Source of the DNA: Embiotoca jacksoni | Lineage: Eukaryota; Chordata; Actinopteri; Embiotocidae | Reading direction: 5' to 3' | Assembly (NCBI GenBank): GCA_022577435.1 | Contig: JAKOON010000012.1 | Coordinates: forward strand, 16,520,085-16,584,084 | DNA: 64,000 nucleotides | Shown here: piece after piece, positions 37,701-47,842 of the stretch | How the letters are laid out: the number at the start of each line of letters is the position of its first letter | Position numbering within the stretch: position 1 is the first letter of the stretch | Notes under the pieces: generated by a model | The model's database searches: none | The model's input: only the letters and a program-made list of their open reading frames with translations | Told to the model about the DNA's origin: nothing | Made by a program: the position numbers and the translations under genes

Positions 37701-39206
37701 GAACCATTTTGAATGCTTTGTCTTGTTTGCAATTAGGAGTAATCCAAAGAGTTGGTTATTATGGATCAACACAAGTAACAAAAGAATTGTAAAACCTGAT
37801 GCAGCACAGTTTGGAGACACTGAGCCGCACTGCACAGAACATGTTACTGATATTACCAAATATCATGAAGTTGTCTGAACTTAAATTATTTACTAGAGCT
37901 GACACAGGAAGTAGTTAAATGCAGTTGATTGCCACCGATACAAAACACACAAATAAAAACATTCCGCCGCCACTCGCAGCAAAACAAACTAAAGGATTTT
38001 GTTGCTTTTTTCCATTTCATCTTTACAGTGTCGGTGTAACATATCAAACATGAAGAAACCATGTTGGATCTGGTACCGTGTGATTAGCATTTGTCAAAAT
38101 ACATGTTTTATTTATTGGAGGAATAATTTGATGTATTCAATACATTTAGTGGTAACTGCAGGTTCAGTGTTAAGACAGTAATGCCCTGTGATCGTAGTCA
38201 GCCACTTAAAACATGACATGAACTTGCACGTGAAATGTAAGTACACTGTTTCTAGTTGAATTTGCTGTGTTAACATTTTAGCCCACTTCAGACATGAGAA
38301 TGATAATTGTAATAATTTCCATCCATTGCAATATGAACTAACGCTAACGAGACACATCTTTTTGAGGATAATTACTCTCAAACATGTTGCAGGCTACTGT
38401 TTCTGATTTCCAGAACCAGCTAAAACAAACAAAAAAAAGAATCAGGTAATGAAACACATGTTGAGAATGCCTCTGAACCTCGGCAGCGCAATCACAGTGG
38501 AGTGGACACTGGACTACACCCAAGGGCTCATGGGAAACTCTGCGCCACAGTAGTTCACGATAACACCAAACACCAGACGCAGTGACATGAGTCAAGCAGG
38601 AAGTCAGGGTGGGTGTCTGCTGAGCGTCCAGAGAAACCTAGATGCTAACCGCTCACCCCCGTACGCCGTCAGACAGCCGCTGAAGTAGACTGAGACACGA
38701 CAGATGGACAAGTGGAGGAAACACTAAAAAAAAAAAAAAAAAAAGAACAGGTTTCCGCAGGAACACCACAAATTGGTAAGATTGTTCGGATATAAAGGTT
38801 TTTTCTTTTTTTTTTTTGCTTGGCAAAGTGCAGCTACAGTCTGATAACATTTCAATGAGCTGCTATAATATGAGATGATGGCAGCTAAGGGGGAAATATT
38901 TGGAAAATCTCCTGTGGTATTCCCCCAAAGCAGAACACAGTAACACGGTGTGTCCATCCATCCAGTGAGAGCAGCAGAGTCTTTGATCACAGAGCACAAC
39001 TCAGGTCTATAATGAATGATTTTTTCAAGTGCAGAAGTCACAAGAAAGATCGGTATTGTAACTGTGAGAGGAGAAGCTGGCTACACTGCCGGGAGAAAGG
39101 TCAGCGTTTCATCTGATGAAGTGTTTTGTTTTGTTTGCTATTTTTTTCTCTCTTGGAAGTCCCAGCCTGCTACGTTTGGCTGACCTCCAGGTCATTATGG
39201 CAGCTT

Positions 39207-39284
<78 letters not shown>

Positions 39285-42200
39285 CTGGCTTTCACTAGTG
39301 GCCACGCTAGAAAAGTTTCAATACCTGGGTTTTTCCAGCAGTTACCTTAAGTTTCCATTGGTTTGTGAAATGGGCACATTTTCGCTCACTGACCAGCAAC
39401 AATAAATTGACTGTGCTGGGGATCCGTCGGGATACTCAATCTTTATTCTTAACATTCAATCCCTGCATTAAGTGATGATATGAATAAGTTGCTCTTTTCG
39501 GGCAAGGCCACACTGTAACAAGACCTGAGGCATGGATTTTGCAAGGCTGGCTTCCTTCATTTAATTGACTGGCTTTCCCACGTTAAATGACTTTATGGAC
39601 CCTCACCTCTCCCATACAGAGGTGGGACAGACAGACAAGGGGCCTGTGAGGACGGGAGGTCCACAAAAACACTGAAAAGAGAGAGAGGAGGGGGGAGCGG
39701 TACAGACTCCCACTAATGAAATCCATTTCTACCTTTCACCCCCCTTCTAAAAAGCCTCTTGCATTGTCAAGAGTAAGCAACAGATATCTAGTTACAGCGC
39801 CTGATCTGGCTGGGACTTAAAATAAGGGGTCTAACAATTTGAGGGGTGAAAAGAAAAAAAAAGTATGCTGGATGTTGAACAACATACCTCAATTAGAGCA
39901 ATTTTGGTTTATTTAGACTGAGTTGCAAAGCCATAAACACTGTTGCTGGAACAGTGGGACATATCCCTTGCAAGCTTTTGAAGACTTTTCTTGAATGCAT
40001 TTTTTTTAAAGAGGCAGTGGACGTGGAAAGCTTGGATGAATTACTTGTCGTCTTGCCTCGGATGCATCTCTTCCTTCCGCAGAGTTGAGCGGATCAGTGA
40101 AATATCCATCAAATGAAGGACCCGACTGCTTTGGGTTAAGAGGGTTCATCATTGCTCAGAGTCACTGCCAAGTTTTTTCAGGAGGGGACACTCCAGCACA
40201 GTGAATGTGCATGACTAGCCAGAGCCACTGACATCCGAAAGACGAGAGGCGACGCAGTGCAGTATCAGATGCCAATTAGAATGAGAACAAAAGATGGTCT
40301 TAGTGTTTTTCACCCTAATGAATAGACAAAATGTTGATCTTATTCTTGCCCATTCTTTCAGGGCTGGCTTTGGCAGCAGTCCTTCCTTTCCCGCAAAGCT
40401 GAATGCTGAACCGAAGACAAACAAAAGCTAGAGGACAAGTGAGTGACACTTGGAAACCACCGACTCTGCAGGCTGGTTCCACTGGTCGTCGTGGGACAAT
40501 CAGTTGAGTTGAACGTACCAACACTTGATGCAAGATAACACCAAAGGAGTCCCAGTCGACCTCAATTTCTGCTTGGAAATTTGGATTTATTCCAAATGGA
40601 GCAATAATCTAAGACAACAAGGTTGGAAATGCCCTCGATGTGACCTTGAAACCAGCTCCAGGGTCGGAAACAACTGACGCCACCGCCAATCACTTTGGAT
40701 ACAAGTCCCATCGTCGCTATGCAGGTCAAACCATCCAGAACCTTCACATTATGGAAGTCTATGATTGTGATACTGGATAATGTCCAGTTGTTCGTCTCCC
40801 TACTTCCTGGTTCCATTGGTAACTTTACAAATGCAATTTTTTAAGTTGAAAAAGTCCCATGAAGGGACATATTTGGTGCTGCGGTTGTTCCTGCTTTTGT
40901 GTTTCCTCTTGCTCACTCCGCTGAAATCTACAGCGACGTCTCGTTGAATATTACACAAGCTTGAAAACTTTCGCAGTTCTGAATACCTGCGTCGTCGACG
41001 GAACACTCATCACCATCATCATCACATCGTCATCATCATCATCACTATATAATGTGGCAGAATTCTACTGTGAATCTAACTTTTTGACCACGGCATGCGT
41101 TGCACTCAAGTTGCACCAAATCCATTCACTCTCTTGTTCATTTTTCACTCCTTTCTGAGGGCAAAGAGAGAGAGAGAGATGCCACAAGTGTGAGGACACA
41201 GGCAACGTGTCCTTTTGTTTATAGAGGAAACAGGGAGTGTGCATGTGCACTAACACGAATTCTGCCAGTGAACTGCCTCTGAACTGTAATTATCTCTGTC
41301 AGCGAGACATATTTTGGCATGATCTGATTTCAAAACATTTTGTGTGAAAATGACTGAAAGGAGCAGTGTATAAAATGTAGTGGCATCTAGCTGTGGGGTT
41401 GCAGATTGCAAACAAGCCATCGTCGCTGCCTCTCCTTCCAAGCATGAAGGAGAATCTACGGTGACAACAACTTTTGTGAAAGTTCATTTCTGGAGCCAGT
41501 GTTTGGTTCGTCCCTTCTGAACGAAAACGTGGCAATACAACATGGCAGAGGAGTTTCTCCCTATGTAGCTATGAAGGGTTCATTCTAAGGTAAGGAAAAC
41601 GACAAGATTCTTGGTTTTAGGTCATAATAAATGTAATTATGAATATTATATTCCATTTCAGCCAATAGAGCCTGTAAATCCTACACGCTCCTCTTTTAAT
41701 GAAATTATCGTAAACGTTTGTCTTTGTCCTCCAGCTCACTGCGGCAGGAAGAAGCAGTGTGATGAAGACGGCTACTAATAATGTCCATTTTATTTTGACC
41801 CTCCATCATGAGCGCACACCCTTTCAGAAATACCTTGAAAACGTACATGTAACCCCCTTGATGCTAACTAAGAGATGCCCTGCATAACTAAGAACATAAG
41901 CTCAGAAGTCGTGACTAGGGACTCTCTGGCCACAGCACTCAAATCAATAAGCTGTCTACTGAAGCCCGCCCCGCGAGAAGACTACAGACAGATTATGCAG
42001 TCCGCCGCTGATCACTTGGCCCAGTAAAAGATCCTACTCAAGTCCTAGAGCAGCAGTCTCCTCCTAATACAGAAGACGTGCAGGGAATTGAAGAGCCAAT
42101 GACGTCAGCTTTTCACATTCAATTACTTCTAAGTGTTCTTTTCCTCTCCTATGCAAGCATTGGCCTTCTGAGGAATTAAAGCAATCTGGCAGACATAATG

Positions 42201-45200
42201 TGATGTTCAATGTTAATATGTCAGAGGAATGCCTTAAGTTAGTACATAATATGGATGCTAAAACACTACTGACACTGTTAAGTGAGGTGAGGGGTACACT
42301 TATCAGCAAACATCCCTGCTGATGTTGGATTACGACTGTGTTGAATGTGTGTGACAAAAAACTGAAAGCTTACCAAGACACGGAAGAAGTAGAGGTACTC
42401 TGCAGCACCGGAGTAGTTTCCACACTCGTACTGGAACTTGGCGTATCTGTACAGTGTGTCCAAGTACTCCTGACGAAACTTCAAGAGAAAGACAGGACGA
42501 GAGTATCAATATCACAAACGGAGAAAATGTGAATCGCTGTCAGACCAAGTCAAACAATACGTATAATATTTTCAATTCAAACACTGTACTTTCTCTGTAA
42601 CTCTGTGCAGTCATAGGAAATTTCAGTTATGCATCATATATATTGGGGTTTTAGGGTAAAGGGGCTGTAGTTTAAATCATAATAATAAAAAAAAAAAAAT
42701 TACTTCCGAGCTACAGCAAATGAATTTCAGATGATGTCAACTAAATTGCAAGTCTGATTTTAATTCAATATTTATTTGTAGCAATAGAATCACGTCCTTG
42801 CTCTGGTGGCACACCACTGCCAAATGAATGTAAACACTGCTATATCATATCAGTGGTATTTTGCCAAGAACAGCAAGAGACTATAACGTCTGTAACAAAT
42901 CTGTCAAGATGTGGTTGTGTGAACTAAATTAGAAGTGCATATGTAAACATAGGACTGTCATTTTGAGGCTACTTGTCTTCCTATGTTTAACTGTCCTTCC
43001 TGATGTCCAGTATCTCGGAGCATTGTGCGCTGACGTCAAGCCATTCACTAAGAGTCGGGACAACTGTGACAGGCAGCGGGCGCCTTGGGCCGCCCAAGCC
43101 TTTCCCACCGCAGGCGGAGGGACCCTGAGCCTGGCATGTGTGGAGGTACACTGAGGACAGCATGCAAGTCAGCGGGATACCGGAGTGGGAGGGGACCGAT
43201 GGAGGGGAGGGTAAGAAGCCAAATATCACGGTAAATATAGAACCTCCGGCATTCTTGCGGTTCTATCCACGAGTCCCGAGCTACTCCGTTTATTCTTAAC
43301 AATTCACCACAGAATGTAAATGTCCACAGAATTTGTGCAAACCATACAAACCCCGAAAATGAGTTAAGGGTTTTGGGAAGTAATTTTGCGTTTCCCTGCT
43401 CGGCCAGTCCCTCCCACTTTGCCCCTAAAACAACCATGGGTTCACACAAGAGCCATGGGAAATGCAGGGAAGAAGTGAGATGTCAGCAAACAAGGCCAAC
43501 TTACGTTGTGCTTTTCTGCCAAATAGTCAAAGAGCATTCGTCCATCCCTGAAAAAAACAAAAAAACAAGACAGATCCTGTAGTTAGAGACCATTTAACTT
43601 GAGTCGCCGTTTGGCTGCCATCCTGGTGTTTAGAGCCCCGTTCAGGTACATTTTTCCACTTATGGTCTAAATCAAAAGCCACATAAATGAAGACCATTTC
43701 ACTTTTAAAACAGTGTGATGGGCTGTTTATTATGTTTGGTTTGGTTTGGTTACTGTAAATCTGTGCTAGCCATGTCTAACAAATGATGTCTGGTGAATAA
43801 AGTCAATACGGATTTCTCAGCACAGCCTCTGTGTCTCTATGGGTTTGTCAAAATAAAGGAATGCACTGGCTCTCCGAAACCCTCGCATCCCAAATGTGTT
43901 TTACAACTTTGCCTGTGACCTAAAATCTATTTATGTGGACACCACATTCAAACTATGTGTGTTTCTAGGGTCAGTTCACTTTTACAATGGGATTGAATGA
44001 GTGTGGATTCCTTGGCAAGCATGTGATGCGTGTTAAATGGATTTCATTTAGGCTGAGGCCAGATTCTTCACTGCTTCAAGACAGGTTATCTCTGCTTGGA
44101 GGCTAAAGATGGATGGCTTCTATAAGCTCCTGGGTGACTTCCCTGTAGTGAGGAATGTTGGCCCGCTGTGCACTGCAGGATCACAGATCCTGAAAATGTA
44201 TCAGAGCCGCTAGCCGCTGCACATGTACCTCTCTGCACAGAATATTATCTACAGCGGGCCTATTCAGCTAGAGGCTACTATTTGATTTGATTTATCTCTG
44301 GCCTGAAAATCAGGGTGAACCATAGACATATAAGGATGTAAGTAAGTAGGACTGTGCATCTTGAGTCATAGACAATCTGTGTGGGTAACCTTGGCGACAG
44401 GATAGTGCTGAGACAAGTAGGATCAGGGAAACCCTGTGTTAGCAACAGCAAGCGCTATAACTGACGGCTGCAGCATTACACCCGCTTTGCCCACGCCATT
44501 CGTTCAGTCAAGCTTTACGTTGCACTCTGGGCCGGCGAGCCACAGAGAAACTCCCGTTAACTAAGCTGACAACAAACTCTAATCTCTAATCTCTAGTATA
44601 AGAGCGAATGGACTGACAAGTATTTAGTCACTCTGCCAGCTGCAACAGGTAAACTCATAAACGGGTGTACTGGCTGCTGTCTGAAATTGATTATAATGAC
44701 AACATAAGATGAGAGAAAAGGGATGTGCATGACTAGTTTATTCCAATTAGCAATACATCTACTGACATTATACAGGAAGCGTTATTTGTAGACATGAATT
44801 GACAGAGTATTCTGTGTGGCCCACAACCCCATGATTTTTCTATTTGACCCACTTCCAATTGAAGTAGAACACCCCTTATCCCATATTGTCTTCATCATGA
44901 AATACAAAACATCTAATATTTTGCTCTGCACTTGTTATGAGATTTAGATGAGAGACAGCACTAAAAAAAAGTCTCGAAGCCATCAGCAGCATGTTGATTC
45001 AAAAACCCGAAAGTGGTTTTCATTACTTTAACAAGTCAAAACAAATGAGAACAGAAATCAGAGGTCATCTTAACGGTGTTTAAAATGCACAGAGTGGATC
45101 TAATAATGACAGATTGTTAATAAATATGGTAATAATGTGATTTACTGTGACAGCTGATCTTGGTTTCTGGCTTCAGAAGTTGTCCAAACAAAGCATGGTA

Positions 45201-47042
45201 AAGCGTAGAGGTCTGTTCAATAAATATTCTAAGACAAGATGAGGTTTCATTATTCTGTAAAATGTTTTGTGGATCTGTGTCGCTCTATTAACTCTAATGG
45301 GATGGCACCAGAGGTCAAATGACAACCCGTGTCTCATCTCCAGCCCTGGATGATCCTCTGATCCAGACATAATGTTAAAACTAGCAACTGCACCAAGTAG
45401 AATTTAGGCCACAATGGTGAAAAAAAAAATGGTTGCATGTCCTTTGGCTCGAGCGACAATTCATCATTTGCCCCAGATGAGCTTCCTATTGTTTTACAAA
45501 TCCACTGGTATGAAGTAAAAAATCACGTATAATTTAAGACAGACGTGACTCCTCATTGAAAAAGAAGATTTCCACTCTACGCCATGCTGACAGCAAACTA
45601 ACAATAATATAGACCAGCTATTATCAGGCTGCAAATCTCACCTAACAGTTCCTACAAATCTGTGGCTTCAATAAACAAATGTCTGCTGCTGAAGCACAAA
45701 CGGAAAGAGGACAAAAATGAAAGCTGCTTTTGATTAACTGTCCTCACTCACGCCAAGAAACAAAGGAATCTTAAAGACTGAATATGACCCAACTATTTCA
45801 ATCACTGTAATGACAAAACAGTCTTAATAAAGTTAACCACAACATCAAGCATCTGTCTTTTTCTAACTTTTGTCTTTGATGACTTCGCTCAACAAAAACC
45901 CCTGAAAAGGCTAAATCCATTTTACATTTAAAACGCAGTTCCACTGACTCCGGGGGAAAAAAAAAAAAAACTATTGCAATGCTGATGTGCCATCTACTGT
46001 TTCAAAAAAACAGTTTATACTAATCCTAGAATCATGGCACTAAGACCAGCAATACATTTGACAACCTCACTAAAGCAAATCATGTCTTGCAGAAAATCTG
46101 TTTTGGGATAACGATTAAATAAAGAGGAAAGACACCAGTTTTGGTTAGAAAATAACAGGCCGTACCTGGTGGACTGCATCTGCCTTGTTGTCTCCGGGTC
46201 CTCAAACATTTTCACAATGGGCTCCGTCTCCGACTGCAGCTGCTTCAGCTGGGCTACAACCTCTGTCCTCTTCTCCCTCAGCGCTGACACAGGGAGGATA
46301 AAGAAAGTGATTAACCACAGCAACACCATAAAGCAGCGTGTACAGGGTCAGCGTCCCGGTGCTGAAAACGCTGTAAAACGAGGTTTACTGCTAAATCAAT
46401 TCTGAATGGGGTGTGTGGCGTAGTGCAGCAGCCCGTTACGGTTCTTATCAAGCAGTATTAATAAATCCCTCGGTTTATGTGTGCGTTAGCTCCGGAGAAG
46501 GAGGGATGAGCAGCGTGCACCCACCAAACCTCCAGACTCACTGTGGGGGATGTCCTTGTCAGAGTAGAGGCTTCTGTACACGTCCATGGCGAAGTCCACC
46601 ATGTTGGTGTCGCTGAGGAGATCCAACTTTCCGTGAAGCAGCTCCTTCTCATTGTAGATCTGAAAAACACAGCAAATAACAGAAACCAGAGGTGGAGGAG
46701 ATGTTGTTGGACGTTATTATCCGACCAGGAGGGTTTTTTTTGACTAAATTACAAAAGGCTGATGGGATTATGTTTCTAATTTCATAATTATTTTCAAGGC
46801 ACAAGGTATTTGCTGGGTAACTGAACGTGGCCCGTGTTTCTCCTAACTTCTGATAACACCGTTTTAACACCTCGTGGTTTCGTCTCAGCCTTCAAGAGAA
46901 AAAGTAGCTGATGCTGATGTTAGCTTCCTGAACAAACCTCGAGGTTAGCCGAAGCAAACGTAGTCTGATGGCCGTGAAGTTGTGTTCAGATGTTTCCCGA
47001 CCGTTAATGTAAACCCTCCAAACTGTCGCTTAATTATAACCT

Positions 47043-47075
<33 letters not shown>

Positions 47076-47814
47076 TTATGGTAAGTTAACCACTTCTCCA
47101 GCTTTCTAGGGGTTAGCATTGCCCGAGATAGCCTGTTTGTGCGTGTTTCGTCACCCGGCGTGTCCCCGCTGGGCGGAAACATCGTTCATCTGTAGAAAGG
47201 TTATCGGGACGGAAACACCGCCCGACAACTTGTGTGCAATCTGCCGCTGCGAGTTTGGGAAACGCGCGCTCCTACAAACCGTCTTTGGCTGTGCGAAAAG
47301 CGCGAGCCCGATGGAAGCAGCGTGAAGCTGCTCCAAATTAAAAGAGCTTCCGATACAGACTTTTCAAATGTACGAAGCAATTGAAATCTTTCGGCAGCTC
47401 ACAATGCAAAATACGTTTCACGGCGTGTTTATTTCGCGGCGTACATTCACGTAATCGCTATTAAGTTGTCCCGCAGCCGTTTATTTTGTGTATTCCCCGA
47501 CAGTTTCCACGTTTTTTTCCTCAGGGGTGCTTTTATTTTGAAAGCACGTTTCTGTATTTCCGCCTACATTCCGGTGACGTGACGCTTCCCTCCACCGCGA
47601 GAGAAAATGTGGCCAGCTCCTCGGCGCGCGTGGCTTTTACAACTCCTCGAAACACGTTTACTGTTGGTTAAAAATGGCACCAAAAAAATGAACCGTGGTG
47701 TTTATGTGTAAGTATAGTTCGTACCTCTTTTACAGACAGGAACTCCAGCAGAGGAAAAACGAGATGACGGTCTAAAAAGTGGGCAATTTTGGTGGTGAGG
47801 TCGTAGTCCGCCAT
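20883..47814 (-). CDS. eif3e: Eukaryotic translation initiation factor 3 subunit E, complete gene, 13 coding exons
   Basis: eIF3e (INT6) is a core subunit of the cytoplasmic eIF3 complex. eIF3 joins the 40S ribosome and recruits mRNA during translation initiation. The thirteen exons listed separately join with consistent phases into 445 codons plus stop, equal in length to human EIF3E. The start is [20 protein letters not shown] (human [20 protein letters not shown]) with a strong Kozak context (A at -3, G at +4). The C-terminal half holds the PCI domain (about residues 220-400), including [20 protein letters not shown] of the winged-helix part. Differences from human include one extra residue near residue 65 (SDKDIPH) and a diverged tail ending NGF rather than SGFY. 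All introns are GT-AG, with no U12-type donors. Exon 4 is only 43 nt and exon 13 only 36 nt. No frameshift or internal stop was found, so this looks like the functional locus. Confidence 0.96.
21275..21298. repeat. Poly(G) run of 24
   Basis: Twenty-four consecutive G residues on the plus strand (C on the eif3e sense strand). Runs this long are rare and error-prone in sequencing. Confidence 0.9.
22060..22776. repeat. Large GT-rich (CA on eif3e sense) satellite-like block
   Basis: About 715 bp of GT repeats carry TTTGTG, GCAGGT, GCGTGC and TATG variants. The phrase TTCTGTGTGCGGGTGTGTTT and its flanks occur twice, 268 bp apart, near 22171 and 22439, so part of the block is an internal duplication. 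The ends are nearly pure GT. Open frames of 240-369 codons run through it on both strands because the repeat has no stops in these frames; they are not genes. Confidence 0.95.
22807..22941 (-). CDS. eif3e: eif3e coding exon 12 (residues 390-434)
   Basis: Acceptor TTTCCAG, then [20 protein letters not shown] and on to [10 protein letters not shown], donor GTGAGC. The last ten residues differ from human (KKLNQNSRSE). A very long CA-type repeat begins about 30 nt into the following intron. Confidence 0.95.
23397..23499 (-). CDS. eif3e: eif3e coding exon 11 (residues 355-389)
   Basis: Acceptor GTTTAATCAACAG, then one base completing Ser and [20 protein letters not shown], on to KIDSKL, donor GTGAGA. 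This is the winged-helix part of the PCI domain. Confidence 0.95.
23500..28876 (-). other. eif3e intron 10
   Basis: A 5.4 kb intron, the largest of the gene. It holds an interspersed repeat near 23.62-23.80 kb and a C-rich pyrimidine stretch at 24.60-24.69 kb. Nothing else is recognised. Confidence 0.75.
23620..23800. repeat. Teleost interspersed repeat fragment
   Basis: TTTTTAGACCAAATTTCTGC then AAAACTAATGACATTTCCAT are followed by CATGGTAAACGCAATATCAG and AGCATGCTAACATTAACATC. In this order they match a widespread fish repeat rich in GCTAGC and CATGCTAAC motifs, with an internal deletion. The match is recalled from memory; I cannot give its library name. Confidence 0.55.
28877..28986 (-). 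CDS. eif3e: eif3e coding exon 10 (residues 319-355)
   Basis: Acceptor TCTCTCAG, then [20 protein letters not shown] and on to HQCISI plus two bases before donor GTTAGC. The donor is the weakest in the gene. The joined codon gives Ser where human has Asn. Confidence 0.95.
28987..33342 (-). other. eif3e intron 9
   Basis: A 4.4 kb intron with no exon or gene seen. It has short poly(A) runs near 31.12 and 31.80 kb and a likely repeat fragment at 32.26-32.52 kb. Confidence 0.75.
32262..32520. repeat. Probable teleost interspersed repeat
   Basis: It begins CAGTTGCTACTTTATTAGGC then ACAACGAGCTCAAACAGTCA and has GTGAGAGGTGTTTAAAATAT in the middle. This resembles a fish element that I recall as TACTTTATTAGGTACACCTA followed by GCTCAAACAGTC. 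The right boundary is uncertain. Confidence 0.45.
33343..33444 (-). CDS. eif3e: eif3e coding exon 9 (residues 285-318)
   Basis: Acceptor TTTATGTCCTCAG, then [20 protein letters not shown] and on to KKLRECES, donor GTGAGT. Phase 0 at both ends. Confidence 0.95.
33620..33634. repeat. Poly(G) run
   Basis: About 14-15 consecutive G residues inside T runs, in eif3e intron 8. Confidence 0.9.
34166..34292 (-). CDS. eif3e: eif3e coding exon 8 (residues 242-284)
   Basis: Acceptor CTTCATCCCAG, then one base completing Gln and [20 protein letters not shown], on to LVKVIQQ, donor GTAAAA. This is the start of the PCI region. Confidence 0.95.
34293..36609 (-). other. eif3e intron 7
   Basis: A 2.3 kb intron; I see no gene, RNA or recognisable repeat other than short purine-rich and AT-rich stretches. 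Confidence 0.75.
36610..36734 (-). CDS. eif3e: eif3e coding exon 7 (residues 201-242)
   Basis: Acceptor TTTCTGTCCAG, then [20 protein letters not shown] and on to IIELFLYQP plus two bases of Gln before donor GTAAGT. The only visible difference from human is a conservative Asp to Glu. Confidence 0.95.
36991..37116 (-). CDS. eif3e: eif3e coding exon 6 (residues 159-200)
   Basis: Acceptor GTCCCCCAAG, then [20 protein letters not shown] and on to RLRETIDNN, donor GTAAAT. Phase 0 at both ends. Confidence 0.95.
39211..39280. repeat. (CA)35 microsatellite
   Basis: A perfect CA run in eif3e intron 5 (GT on the sense strand). Confidence 0.97.
41007..41044. repeat. (CAT)n trinucleotide repeat
   Basis: Eleven ATC/CAT-type units with two interruptions. 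Confidence 0.85.
41357..41697. mobile_element. MITE-like non-autonomous DNA transposon
   Basis: The left end AAAGGAGCAGTGTATAAAAT is mirrored by the right end AAATCCTACACGCTCCTCTT, giving imperfect terminal inverted repeats. The inside has TAGTGGCATCTAGCTGTGGG, GGTTGCAGATTGCAAACAAG, CCAGTGTTTGGTTCGTCCCT and ATGAATATTATATTCCATTT. These phrases in this order match an abundant spiny-rayed fish repeat whose ends I recall as AGGACCAGTGTGTAGGATTT. It is about 340 bp and has no coding capacity. Confidence 0.75.
42374..42478 (-). CDS. eif3e: eif3e coding exon 5 (residues 124-158)
   Basis: Acceptor TTTCTCTTGAAG, then [20 protein letters not shown] and on to YLYFFRVL, donor GTAAGC. The sequence is identical to human over this exon. 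Confidence 0.95.
42479..43504 (-). other. eif3e intron 4
   Basis: A 1.0 kb intron. The open frame of 133 codons on the minus strand near 43.05-43.45 kb lies here and has no resemblance to eIF3e or any family I know. Confidence 0.75.
43505..43547 (-). CDS. eif3e: eif3e coding exon 4, 43 nt (residues 109-123)
   Basis: Acceptor TTTTTTTCAG, then one base completing Arg and [14 protein letters not shown], donor GTAAGT. It is too short to stand out as an open frame and was found by expected sequence. It is not a multiple of three, so skipping it would shift the frame. Confidence 0.93.
43548..46165 (-). other. eif3e intron 3
   Basis: A 2.6 kb intron; no gene, RNA or clear repeat is seen apart from short A runs at about 45.42 and 45.96 kb. 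Confidence 0.75.
46166..46283 (-). CDS. eif3e: eif3e coding exon 3 (residues 70-109)
   Basis: Acceptor CCTGTGTCAG, then [20 protein letters not shown] and on to RQMQST, with two bases of the next codon before donor GTACGG. The joined codon at the start gives Thr (Ala in human). Confidence 0.95.
46542..46659 (-). CDS. eif3e: eif3e coding exon 2 (residues 31-70)
   Basis: Acceptor GTTTTTCAG, then [20 protein letters not shown] and on to YSDKDIPH, with one base left before donor GTGAGT. It contains one more residue than human (DKD for DD). Confidence 0.95.
46660..47724 (-). other. eif3e intron 1
   Basis: A 1.07 kb first intron. It has a (TTG)n repeat and a CpG-richer part toward exon 1, as expected near a housekeeping promoter. 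No other gene is seen. Confidence 0.8.
47043..47073. repeat. (TTG)n trinucleotide repeat
   Basis: About ten TTG units in eif3e intron 1 (CAA on the sense strand). Confidence 0.95.
47725..47814 (-). CDS. eif3e: eif3e coding exon 1 (residues 1-30)
   Basis: Encodes [20 protein letters not shown] and on to LSVKE, then donor GAG|GTACGA. It ends on a codon boundary, at the same place as the human SVKE/IYNE junction. Confidence 0.95.
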
Positions 47815-47817
47815 GTT
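47805..47817 (-). promoter_or_regulatory. YY1-like site over the eif3e start codon
   Basis: The minus strand reads AAACATGGCGGAC, close to the YY1 consensus AAnATGGCGGC. YY1 sites in this orientation just downstream of transcription start are common in housekeeping promoters. Confidence 0.5.
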
Positions 47818-47842
47818 TGCTCCGGGGGAAAGGAAGAGGAAG
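47815..47842 (-). promoter_or_regulatory. eif3e 5' leader with TOP-like pyrimidine tract
   Basis: On the minus strand, 19 consecutive pyrimidines (CTTCCTCTTCCTTTCCCCC, 47824-47842) lie nine bases before the ATG. eIF3e is one of the eIF3 subunits reported to be encoded by 5' terminal oligopyrimidine (TOP) mRNAs. Transcription starting at the first C would give a 28 nt leader of TOP type, translated under mTOR/LARP1 control. The tract is seen directly; its being the transcript start is inferred. Confidence 0.65.

Larger units (their letters stand above)
37117..42373 (-). other. eif3e intron 5
   Basis: A 5.3 kb intron containing a poly(T) run near 37.22 kb, a poly(A) run near 38.73 kb, a (CA)35 microsatellite, a CAT trinucleotide run and a MITE at 41.36-41.70 kb. 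No gene is seen. Confidence 0.8.

Noticed and set aside
43048..43449. 133-codon minus-strand open frame in eif3e intron 4
   Set aside because: It overlaps unrelated open frames on the other strand, lies wholly within an intron flanked by verified exons, and matches nothing I recognise.
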